From positions 1 to 46,328 of the forward strand of contig CAJUMX010000020.1 of NCBI GenBank assembly GCA_910587705.1: 46,328 nt of DNA, in the 5' to 3' direction. Positions 39,598-46,328 of this stretch are shown piece after piece. Every line of letters begins with the position of its first letter. Positions within the stretch are counted from its first letter, which is position 1. The translations under genes were made by a program, and so were the position numbers. A model generated the notes under the pieces. The model searched no databases. It was not told where the DNA came from and worked only from the letters and a program-made list of their open reading frames with translations. The DNA comes from an uncultured Oscillibacter sp. (GTDB lineage Bacteria > Bacillota > Clostridia > Oscillospirales > Oscillospiraceae).

Positions 39598-40473
39598 GTG
39601 CAATACGCCATCTCCATTCTGCTCTCCGGCGTGTCCCTGGGCGGACAGTACGCCCTGATCGCCATTGGGTACACCATGGTCTACGGCATCCTGCGCCTGA
39701 TTAACTTCGCCCACGGCGACGTGTTCATGGTGGCGGGCCTGATGATGGTCTACCTCACCGCCAGTCTGCCTCTGGCGGCGTCCATCCCCCTGGTGCTGGT
39801 TTTGACGGTGCTCCTGGGCTTCATCATCGAGCGGGCGGCCTACAAGCCCCTGCGGGAGGCGCCTCGGATGAGCGTCATGATCTCCGCCATCGGCGTGAGC
39901 TACCTGCTCCAGAATCTGGCTACCTATATCACCGGCGGCCTGCCCCAGATGTATCCGGAGATTCCGGGCATCTCCGCCACCGTCACCATCGCTGGTGTCC
40001 CCACCAAATGGGTGACCATCGTGACGCCTGTTCTGGTGCTGGTTCTGGTGCTGGCCCTGACCCAGCTCATCCACCACACCAAGGTGGGCATGGCCATGCG
40101 GGCCGTGGCCAAGGACTTTGAGACCGCCCAGCTCATGGGCATCAAAATCAATGCGGTCATCTCCGTCACCTTCGTCATCGGCTCCTTCCTGGCGGCGGTG
40201 GGCTCCGTGCTGTACTTCACCAACTACCAGTCCATTGTCCCCCTGTCCGGCTCTTTGCCGGGGCTCCGGGCCTTCGTGGCGGCGGTGTTCGGGGGCATCG
40301 GCTCCATCCCCGGGGCGGTGGTGGGGGCCTTCATCATCGGCCTTTCCGAAAGCGTCATCAAGGGCTCCAGCTGGAGCATTTTCTCCGACGCCTTTACCTT
40401 CGCCCTGCTCATCATCATCCTGGTGGTGAAGCCCACGGGCCTCTTCGGTGAAAAGGTCACCGACAAAGTGTAA
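39598..40473 (+). CDS. livH: Branched-chain amino acid ABC transporter permease LivH
   Basis: The product is 291 aa from a GTG at 39598 with GGGAGGG upstream. About eight membrane helices. The family signatures are LRLINFAHGDVFMVA near the N-terminus and AVFGGIGSIPGAVVGAFIIG in the cytoplasmic coupling region. It pairs with LivM to form the membrane channel. It ends 13 bases before livM. Confidence 0.95.
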   Translation: MQYAISILLSGVSLGGQYALIAIGYTMVYGILRLINFAHGDVFMVAGLMMVYLTASLPLAASIPLVLVLTVLLGFIIERAAYKPLREAPRMSVMISAIGVSYLLQNLATYITGGLPQMYPEIPGISATVTIAGVPTKWVTIVTPVLVLVLVLALTQLIHHTKVGMAMRAVAKDFETAQLMGIKINAVISVTFVIGSFLAAVGSVLYFTNYQSIVPLSGSLPGLRAFVAAVFGGIGSIPGAVVGAFIIGLSESVIKGSSWSIFSDAFTFALLIIILVVKPTGLFGEKVTDKV

Positions 40474-40486
40474 GGGGGCGGACGGT

Positions 40487-41629
40487 ATGAAAAAAACGAT
40501 AAGCAAAAGCACCTGGATGACCCTGCTGTGTACGGCGGCCCTGCTGGCGCTGGTGGTCCTCCTGGAAAACGTGCTGGACCCCAACAAGAATATCATGGTT
40601 TTCACGGCCCTAAAAAAGGGCGCGGTTTACGCCTTGGTGGCCGTGTCCATGAACCTGCTCAACGGCTTTACGGGCCTGTTCTCCCTGGGGCAGGCGGGCT
40701 TCATGCTGCTGGGTGCTTACACCTATGCCATTTTGACCATTCCCGTGGCCCAGCGGGACGCCGTGTACTATATCTATAACGGCTCCGCCGTCAACTTCTC
40801 CCTGCCGGAGCTCTTCGGCGGCGGCGCCTTCGGCCTGGTGCTGGGCGTGGTTGCGGCGCTGATTCTGGGGGGCTGCGTGGCCGCCGCTGTGGCGTGGCTC
40901 ATCGGCCTGCCGGTGCTGCGGCTGAAAAGCGACTATCTGGCCATTGCCACCCTGGGCTTTGGCGAGATCATCCGGGCGGTGTTCCAGTGGGATAAACTGG
41001 GGCCGGTTACCAACGGCGCCAACGCACTGAAAAACTTCCCCACCTTCTCGAATTTCAACATTCAAAACGCCAACGGGGAGACGGTGCTCCGCCTCTCCAC
41101 CTTCACGGCCTTCCTGCTGGCGGGAATCTGCATTGCCGTCATCGTGCTTTTGATCAATTCCACCTATGGCCGGGCCTTCAAGGCCATCCGGGACGACGAG
41201 GTGGCGGCGGAGGCCATGGGCATCAACCTCTCCAAGCACAAGCGGCTGGCCTTTGTCATCAGCTCCTTCTTCGCCGGGGTGGGGGGCGGCATGTTCGCCA
41301 TGTTCGCCAACCAGGCCCAGGCCAAAACCTTCACCACCGCCATGACCTATGAGATTTTGCTGATCGTGGTCATCGGCGGCATCGGCTCCGTGTCGGGAAG
41401 CTGCATCGCGGCCTTCCTGTACGTGGCCGCCAGCGAGTGGTGGCTTCGCTTCCTGGACGCGGAGACCTTTGTCGGCGGATTCAAGGTGCCGCTGCTCCGC
41501 AACGGCTTCCGCATGGTGGTCTTTTCCGTGGTCATTATGATTGTGGTGCTGTTCTTCCGGAGGGGCATCATGGGCGACAAGGAGCTGCCGGACCTCTTCA
41601 AGAAACGCCGGAAGGAGAAGGCGAAATGA
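40487..41629 (+). CDS. livM: Branched-chain amino acid ABC transporter permease LivM
   Basis: The product is 380 aa from the ATG at 40487; the ribosome site (GGGGGCGGA) is poor. About nine helices with LivM hallmarks: NGFTGLFSLGQAGFMLLGAY, LPVLRLKSDYLAIATLGFGE and VIGGIGSVSGSCIAAFLY. An unusually polar external loop (about 85-105) and a basic C-terminal tail are present. Its TGA overlaps the livG ATG. Confidence 0.95.
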   Translation: MKKTISKSTWMTLLCTAALLALVVLLENVLDPNKNIMVFTALKKGAVYALVAVSMNLLNGFTGLFSLGQAGFMLLGAYTYAILTIPVAQRDAVYYIYNGSAVNFSLPELFGGGAFGLVLGVVAALILGGCVAAAVAWLIGLPVLRLKSDYLAIATLGFGEIIRAVFQWDKLGPVTNGANALKNFPTFSNFNIQNANGETVLRLSTFTAFLLAGICIAVIVLLINSTYGRAFKAIRDDEVAAEAMGINLSKHKRLAFVISSFFAGVGGGMFAMFANQAQAKTFTTAMTYEILLIVVIGGIGSVSGSCIAAFLYVAASEWWLRFLDAETFVGGFKVPLLRNGFRMVVFSVVIMIVVLFFRRGIMGDKELPDLFKKRRKEKAK

Positions 41630-42468
41630 GCGAGAACGTATTGAAAGTGGAAAACGTCACCATGCAGTTCGGCGGCGTGGTGGCGGTGGATAACCTGAAT
41701 CTGGAGGTTAACCAGGGGGAGATCGTGGCCCTGATCGGCCCCAACGGGGCGGGGAAAACCACGGCCTTCAACGTCATCACCGGCGTGTACCAGCCCACCA
41801 ACGGAGCTGTCTGGTTCCAGGGGGAGAAGATCGTGGAAAACCACCCCCAGGGGAAGATGAAGCAGCAGTACAAGGGCGAGCACGCCGGGGAGTACACCCA
41901 GGTCCTGGCCCCCACTCCCGACAAGGTGACCCGGCTGGGCATGGCCCGAACCTTCCAGAACATCCGGCTGTGGAAATCCCAGACGGTGTTTGACAACGTG
42001 CTGATTGCCAAGCACTGCCGGGCCGCCAGCAACGTGTTCACGGCCACCTTCCGCCTGAACCGGAAGGAGGAGGCGGCCCAGCGGGAGAACGTGCTGGAGC
42101 TTTTGGAGACCGTGGGCCTGGCGGATGTGAAGGATGAGCTGGCCACCTCCCTGCCCTATGGCAAGCAGCGGCGGCTGGAGATTGCCCGGGCCCTGGCGGC
42201 GGAGCCGAAGCTGCTGCTTTTGGATGAACCGGCGGCGGGTATGAACCCCCAGGAGACCGAGGAGCTGACGACCTTTATCAGCGAAATTCGAAACCGCTTC
42301 CATCTGACGGTGTTCCTCATCGAGCACCATATGAACCTGGTCATGAACATCTCAGAGCGAATCTACGTCCTGGACTTTGGCAGGCTGATTGCCCAGGGAG
42401 ACCCGGCGGCGATTCAAAACGACAAGCGGGTCATCGAGGCCTATCTGGGGGTGAGCGAGGATGCTTAA
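41626..42468 (+). CDS. livG: Branched-chain amino acid ABC transporter ATPase LivG
   Basis: The product is 280 aa. Walker A GPNGAGKT (38-45), the LivG-type signature LPYGKQRRLEIARAL and Walker B LLLLDEPAAGMNP are intact. Between about residues 70 and 98 it carries an insertion (ENHPQGKMKQQYKGEHAGEY, then TQVLAPTP) not found in ordinary LivG, placed just before the RTFQNIRLW Q-loop segment. The start overlaps livM (ATGA) and the end overlaps livF by 8 bases, so synthesis is coupled. Confidence 0.95.
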   Translation: MSENVLKVENVTMQFGGVVAVDNLNLEVNQGEIVALIGPNGAGKTTAFNVITGVYQPTNGAVWFQGEKIVENHPQGKMKQQYKGEHAGEYTQVLAPTPDKVTRLGMARTFQNIRLWKSQTVFDNVLIAKHCRAASNVFTATFRLNRKEEAAQRENVLELLETVGLADVKDELATSLPYGKQRRLEIARALAAEPKLLLLDEPAAGMNPQETEELTTFISEIRNRFHLTVFLIEHHMNLVMNISERIYVLDFGRLIAQGDPAAIQNDKRVIEAYLGVSEDA

Positions 42469-43171
42469 AATTGAAAACCTCCACGTCAGCTACGGCGGCA
42501 TCCAGGCCCTCCGGGGCATCTCCCTGGAGGTGCCCGACGGGAAGATCGTCACCTTGATCGGCGCCAACGGTGCCGGCAAATCCACCACCCTGCGGACCAT
42601 CACCGGCCTTGTAAAGGCCGCCTCCGGCTCTATCCAGTGGAACGGGGAGGAGCTCCTGGGGAAGTCCATTGATAAGATCGTGGGCTCCGGCATCGCCATG
42701 AGCCCCGAGGGGCGGCGGGTCTTTGCCGACATGTCGGTGCTGGAAAACCTCCGCATCGGGGCTTACCTCCGGAAGGACAAGGAGGAAATCGAGAAGGATG
42801 TCCAGTGGGTGTACAGCCTCTTTCCCCGGCTGGAGGAGCGGAGCTGGCAGCTGGCGGGAACCCTCTCCGGCGGCGAGCAGCAGATGCTGGCCGTGGGCCG
42901 GGCGCTGATGTCCCGCCCCAAGCTGATGATGCTGGACGAACCCTCTTTGGGTTTGGCGCCCCTAGTGGTGCAGGACATCTTTTCCATCATCGGGGAGATC
43001 AACAAGCAGGGCGTCACGGTGCTCCTCATTGAGCAAAACGCCAACATGGCCCTGAAAATTGCGGACTTGGCCTACGTGCTGGAAACGGGAAATATCACCA
43101 TGTCCGGCACCGGCGCAGAGCTCCTGGCCAACGAAAAGGTCCGGGAGGCATATCTGGGAAAGAACGGTTGA
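42461..43171 (+). CDS. livF: Branched-chain amino acid ABC transporter ATPase LivF
   Basis: The product is 236 aa, standard length. Walker A GANGAGKS (34-41), signature LSGGEQQMLAVGRAL, Walker B LMMLDEPSLGLAP and the switch histidine position (LIEQNANMAL, with Asn as normal for LivF) are seen. It forms the nucleotide-binding heterodimer with LivG. It is the last gene of the operon and is followed by a strong terminator. Confidence 0.96.
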   Translation: MLKIENLHVSYGGIQALRGISLEVPDGKIVTLIGANGAGKSTTLRTITGLVKAASGSIQWNGEELLGKSIDKIVGSGIAMSPEGRRVFADMSVLENLRIGAYLRKDKEEIEKDVQWVYSLFPRLEERSWQLAGTLSGGEQQMLAVGRALMSRPKLMMLDEPSLGLAPLVVQDIFSIIGEINKQGVTVLLIEQNANMALKIADLAYVLETGNITMSGTGAELLANEKVREAYLGKNG

Positions 43172-43188
43172 ATTGAATACCACATTTG

Positions 43189-43216
43189 GGAGGGCCCTCC
43201 GGGGCCTTCCTTTTTT
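43189..43216 (+). terminator. Terminator of the liv operon
   Basis: A 9-bp stem (GGAGGGCCC / GGGCCTTCC, one G-U) with a 4-nt loop, followed by six T. Confidence 0.9.
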
Positions 43217-43299
43217 GTCCGCTTTTTACCCGGAAGGGGGGAAACCGGACGGGTCTTAAAACGTTAAAGAAAATTTAAAAGTTAGCGCCCGCAAAGTAC

Positions 43300-43328
43300 T
43301 GGACAAGGGGAAAAAGGTTTGGTATAAT
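43300..43328 (+). promoter_or_regulatory. Promoter of the fructokinase-amylosucrase operon
   Basis: TGGACA (43300-43305), a 17-base spacer and consensus TATAAT (43323-43328) preceded by TGG (extended -10). Confidence 0.85.
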
Positions 43329-43343
43329 CCGAGAAAAACGATT

Positions 43344-43387
43344 ACGGAGCGAGCAATTGGCAAAAAAAGGACATTTGCCTGCTCCGT
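43344..43387 (+). promoter_or_regulatory. Leader hairpin of the sucrose operon
   Basis: ACGGAGC (43344-43350) pairs with GCTCCGT (43381-43387). An inner GCAA/TTGC pair continues the stem past a small internal loop, leaving an A-rich 18-nt apical loop. It lies in the 5' leader about 32 bases before the ATG. It does not match the LicT/SacT antiterminator target I know. No U run follows, so it is not a plain terminator. Confidence 0.5.
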
Positions 43388-43419
43388 GTCATACACTGAA
43401 ACGATAGGAGGCCGGAATC

Positions 43420-44364
43420 ATGGACGTGACAGCGATTGGCGAAATTTTGATTGACTTGACCCAGACCGGGGTCAATGCGGCGGGGGTGCCCCAGTTCTCG
43501 GCCAACCCCGGCGGAGCGCCTGCCAACGTTGCGGTGGCGGCGGCCCGCCTGGGGGCAAAATCTGCCTTTTGGGGCAAGGTGGGAGACGACGGCTTTGGGG
43601 CCTACCTCCGGAAGGTGCTGGCGGACAACGGCGTGGACCAGACGGGTTTGCGCACGGGAAGCCAGCCCACCACCATGGCCGTCGTCTCGGTGGACGAGAC
43701 CGGGGAGCGGAGCTTCCGCTTTCTCCGGGGAGCGGATCGGGACATCTGCCCGGAGGAGGTGGACGAGGACGCGGTGCTGGGGACGAAGATTCTCCACTTT
43801 GGCTCCGTCAGCCTGACGGCGGGCATGAGCCGCAGCGCCACCATCTTTGCTGCCCGCACCGCCCACAAAAACGGCGGCCTTGTGAGCTATGATCCCAACT
43901 ACCGCCCTGTCCTCTGGGCCAACCAGGCGGAGGCGGCGGAGTGGATGACGATTCCCCTGCCCTTGGTGGACATCATCAAGCTGTCGGAGGAGGAGCTGCC
44001 CCTGCTCACCGGGACCACCGATTTGGAGGAGGGTACCCGCATCCTGGAGGACCGGGGCCTGTCCCTCATCATGGTCACCCTGGGGGGCGAGGGCGTGTTC
44101 TGCCGCTGGAAAGGGGAAGCTTGGAAGCAGCCCGGCGTCCCCGTGAAGGTGGCGGACACCAACGGCGCCGGGGACACCTTCCTGGGGGCCGTCCTCAGCC
44201 GCCTGTGCGCCCGGGGAGAAAAGCCCCTGGAGGGCTTGGCGCGGGCGGAGCTGGAGGATATCCTGGCCTTTGCCAACCGGGCGGCGGCCTTCACCTGCTC
44301 CCGCAGCGGGGCCATCCCGGCTATGCCCACCCTGGCGGAGCTGGAGGGAGGGCGGATGCCGTGA
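43420..44364 (+). CDS. PfkB-family sugar kinase, probable fructokinase
   Basis: The product is 314 aa. Ribokinase-fold signatures are present: the N-terminal GGAPANVAVAAARLG and the second PfkB signature DTNGAGDTFLGAV with the catalytic Asp and anion hole. The spacing and the pattern IGEILIDL near the start fit bacterial fructokinases (FrkB/ScrK type). The role follows from context: its stop overlaps the start of the amylosucrase-like gene (GTGA), whose reaction releases fructose. It would make fructose 6-phosphate with ATP. AGGAGG precedes the ATG. Confidence 0.92.
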   Translation: MDVTAIGEILIDLTQTGVNAAGVPQFSANPGGAPANVAVAAARLGAKSAFWGKVGDDGFGAYLRKVLADNGVDQTGLRTGSQPTTMAVVSVDETGERSFRFLRGADRDICPEEVDEDAVLGTKILHFGSVSLTAGMSRSATIFAARTAHKNGGLVSYDPNYRPVLWANQAEAAEWMTIPLPLVDIIKLSEEELPLLTGTTDLEEGTRILEDRGLSLIMVTLGGEGVFCRWKGEAWKQPGVPVKVADTNGAGDTFLGAVLSRLCARGEKPLEGLARAELEDILAFANRAAAFTCSRSGAIPAMPTLAELEGGRMP

Positions 44365-46187
44365 GGGCTCCGGCATTTGACCGGCGGCTGGCCCGGCATT
44401 TTGACGAGCTGAAATGGCTCTACTGTGAGCTTTACCAAGATGAGGCGGCCTTCGGGGACTTTGTGGAGATGCTTCGCCGTTGCTGGGCGGAGCGGAAGAA
44501 GCCCCTCCGGGACCTGGACAAAAAGCGGGAGGCAGACCCGGACTGGTACCGGCGGCGGGATTTGCTGGGGATGATGCTCTATGTAAACGCCTTCGCCGGG
44601 AACTTGAAGGGCGTGGAGGAGAAGCTGGGCTACCTCCGGGAGTGCGGCGTGAACTACCTGCACCTGATGCCCCTGCTGGAGAGCCCCAGGGGCCGCAGCG
44701 ACGGGGGCTATGCCGTCTCCGATTTTCGGCGGGTCCAGCCGGACCTTGGCACCATGGAGGACCTGGAGGCCCTGGGGGACGCGTGCCGCCGCCGGGGCGT
44801 CAGCCTGTGCTTGGATTTTGTGATGAACCACACCAGCGAGGACCACGCCTGGGCGAAGCGGGCCCGGGCGGGGGAGGCGGAATACCGGGACCGCTATTTC
44901 TTCTACGATTCCTGGGATATCCCCCGGGAGTTTGAGAAAACCGTTCCCCAGGTGTTTCCCACCACCGCACCAGGGAGCTTCACGGAGCTTCCAGACGGCT
45001 CTGTGGTGATGACGAATTTCTACCCCTACCAGTGGGACCTGAACTACCGGAACCCGGCAGTGTTCCGGGACATGACGGAGAATCTGCTGTACCTTGCGAA
45101 CCGGGGGATCGACGTAATCCGCCTGGACGCCATCCCCTACATTTGGAAGGAGCTGGGCACCGACTGCCGGAACCTGCCCCAGGTACATACCCTGGCCCGG
45201 ATGCTGCGGATGGTGACGGAGATTGTCTGTCCCGGCGTGCTGCTGCTGGGGGAGGTGGTGATGGAGCCCGCCAAGGTGGCCCCCTACTTCGGTACCCGGT
45301 CAAAGCCGGAGTGCCACATGCTTTACAACGTCACTACCATGGCCACCACCTGGCACACCCTGGCCACCGGGGACGCGTCGCTGCTGAAGCGGCAGATGGA
45401 GACGGTCTGCGGCCTGCCCAAGGACTTCCTTTTCTTGAATTACCTCCGCTGCCACGACGACATCGGCTGGGGCCTGGATTACCCCTGGCTGGGACAGCGG
45501 TTTGGCCTGAATGAGGTGGCCCATAAGAAGTACCTCAACGACTATTTCACCGGCAAATGGCCTGGCAGCCTCAGCCGGGGAGAGCTCTACAACGACGACC
45601 CCCGCCTGGGGGACGCCCGCCTCTGCGGCACCACCGCTTCCCTCTGCGGTCTGGAGGCGGCGGAGGGGGACCCCGCCCTTTTGGAGCGGGCCGTGGCCTG
45701 TGACCTAACCCTCCACGCTTGGATGTTGAGCCAGAGCGGTGTCCCCGTGATTTACAGCGGCGACGAGGTGGGGCAGTTCAACGACTGGAGCTATCGGCAG
45801 GACCCCGACAAGCGGGAGGACAGCCGCTATCTCCACCGGGGGGACTTCCTCTGGGACCTGGCGGAGCGGCGGAAGGACCCGAATACCTACCAGGGGAAGC
45901 TCTTCCAGGGTCTCCGGCGGCTGGAGGAGATTCGGGCCGGCGAGCCCTGCTTTGACGCCCAGGCGGAAGCTTGGGTGGAGGAGAGCGGCAGTCCCCAGGT
46001 TTTGACCCTCTGCCGGAGGCAGGGAGACCGGGAGCTGGTGTGCTTGTTCAACTTCGGCGGGAACTTTGTTCATGCCCACGTGGACCGGGACGGCGGCTAC
46101 CGGGAGCTGATGTACGGGACCCATTGGAACGGCCTTGGGAATGTGGAGCTGTGGCCCAACGGATTTGCTTGGCTGCTGCGGGAATAA
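44361..46187 (+). CDS. Amylosucrase-like GH13 (subfamily 4) sucrose-active enzyme
   Basis: The product is 608 aa from a GTG at 44361 that overlaps the fructokinase stop; the frame extends upstream only as a shadow of that gene. The helical N-domain (1-60) and core match amylosucrase: VNAFAGNLKGVEEKLGYLRE, RSDGGYAVSDF, LDFVMNHTSEDHAW. The catalytic set is nucleophile D256 (VIRLDAIPY), acid/base E298 (LLGEVV) and H365-D366 (RCHDDIGW), followed by SGVPVIYSGDEVGQFNDW. There is no signal peptide, so sucrose must enter unphosphorylated. It would either polymerise glucose into alpha-glucan or hydrolyse sucrose, releasing fructose. Sucrose phosphorylase is less likely from the N-domain. Confidence 0.9.
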   Translation: MRAPAFDRRLARHFDELKWLYCELYQDEAAFGDFVEMLRRCWAERKKPLRDLDKKREADPDWYRRRDLLGMMLYVNAFAGNLKGVEEKLGYLRECGVNYLHLMPLLESPRGRSDGGYAVSDFRRVQPDLGTMEDLEALGDACRRRGVSLCLDFVMNHTSEDHAWAKRARAGEAEYRDRYFFYDSWDIPREFEKTVPQVFPTTAPGSFTELPDGSVVMTNFYPYQWDLNYRNPAVFRDMTENLLYLANRGIDVIRLDAIPYIWKELGTDCRNLPQVHTLARMLRMVTEIVCPGVLLLGEVVMEPAKVAPYFGTRSKPECHMLYNVTTMATTWHTLATGDASLLKRQMETVCGLPKDFLFLNYLRCHDDIGWGLDYPWLGQRFGLNEVAHKKYLNDYFTGKWPGSLSRGELYNDDPRLGDARLCGTTASLCGLEAAEGDPALLERAVACDLTLHAWMLSQSGVPVIYSGDEVGQFNDWSYRQDPDKREDSRYLHRGDFLWDLAERRKDPNTYQGKLFQGLRRLEEIRAGEPCFDAQAEAWVEESGSPQVLTLCRRQGDRELVCLFNFGGNFVHAHVDRDGGYRELMYGTHWNGLGNVELWPNGFAWLLRE

Positions 46188-46195
46188 CGATGTTT

Positions 46196-46223
46196 GGCCC
46201 CGACCTCTTGTGAGGGCGGGGCC
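46196..46223 (+). terminator. Hairpin after the amylosucrase-like gene
   Basis: A 12-bp stem with one mismatch (GGCCCCGACCTC / GAGGGCGGGGCC) and a 4-nt loop, without a T run, 8 bases after the stop. Confidence 0.6.
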
Positions 46224-46279
46224 TTCGTGAAATTTGGGCATGGGTATATTTTAAACATAGATAGATTTTTAACGGCGGA

Positions 46280-46299
46280 TGTCAAGAGTTTTTTTGACA
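46280..46299. promoter_or_regulatory. TGTCAA-N8-TTGACA dyad at the right edge
   Basis: A 6-6 inverted repeat whose arms are both -35-like. GGATGTCA occurs at 46277 and again at 46311, 34 bases apart. The minus arm has TATCTA at a 16-base distance. It may be a divergent promoter or operator for a gene beyond the window. Confidence 0.35.
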
Positions 46300-46328
46300 C
46301 CCTGGGAAAAGGATGTCACACAAGAAAT

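Noticed and set aside
1..46328. CRISPR arrays, tRNA or rRNA genes, insertion sequences
   Set aside because: No regularly spaced direct repeats, tRNA T-loop-like intergenic sequence, rRNA segment or transposase frame was found on either strand by eye.

Overview
The window looks like chromosomal DNA of a GC-rich, endospore-forming gut Clostridium relative, most likely Oscillospiraceae (Flavonifractor / Lawsonibacter / Intestinimonas-like). This is inferred, not searched. The grounds are strong GGAGG-type ribosome binding sites, an orphan spoVAE, a SAM-I riboswitch before metK, an LTA-synthase-family enzyme, a large codon-biased surface protein, and the absence of any outer-membrane machinery. 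No tRNA, rRNA, insertion sequence, integrase or CRISPR array was seen.

Left part (1-11.4 kb), the accessory-looking stretch: the 3' end of a giant surface protein with a textbook terminator; a convergent phage-like orphan; spoVAE; a roughly 590-base GC-rich, palindrome-rich gap; a NodB-like deacetylase lipoprotein with cytidine deaminase; then a minus-strand cluster of small membrane proteins (a 52-aa protein with an apparent ATT start, an MBL-fold hydrolase, a YbjQ protein, a 87-aa two-helix protein), a PilZ protein, and a membrane-anchored MerR regulator overlapping a second small two-helix protein. The MerR protein and both two-helix proteins end in the same C-terminal signature (R-hydrophobic-x-E-I-x2-G-E-x3-A-x2-Y-stop). 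The MerR gene has a classic 19-bp-spacer promoter with a 7-7 inverted repeat.

Middle (11.4-32.8 kb): serA-mscS; an unknown polytopic membrane protein; a minus operon rlmB - degenerate P1B-ATPase-like pseudoenzyme - HAD phosphatase, divergent from ftsH; an acetyltransferase; malQ; a Na/Pi-cotransporter-like protein; an M23/LysM/G5 envelope endopeptidase; pta; and a tightly coupled minus operon of rhomboid-like zinc-ribbon protein, LTA-synthase-family enzyme, a small polytopic protein and a patatin phospholipase.

Right part (32.8-46.3 kb): SAM-I riboswitch and metK; an unknown lipoprotein; an acetyltransferase; a 60-aa protein behind nested inverted repeats; a chemoreceptor whose extracytoplasmic domain carries the CZB zinc-site pattern; a complete branched-chain amino acid-type ABC operon livJHMGF; and a two-gene sucrose unit in which an amylosucrase-like GH13 enzyme would release fructose for the coupled PfkB fructokinase. 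With malQ this suggests glucan/sucrose handling.

The items most worth following are the pseudo-P-type ATPase, the tyrosine-tail membrane protein / MerR set, and the extracytoplasmic CZB receptor.
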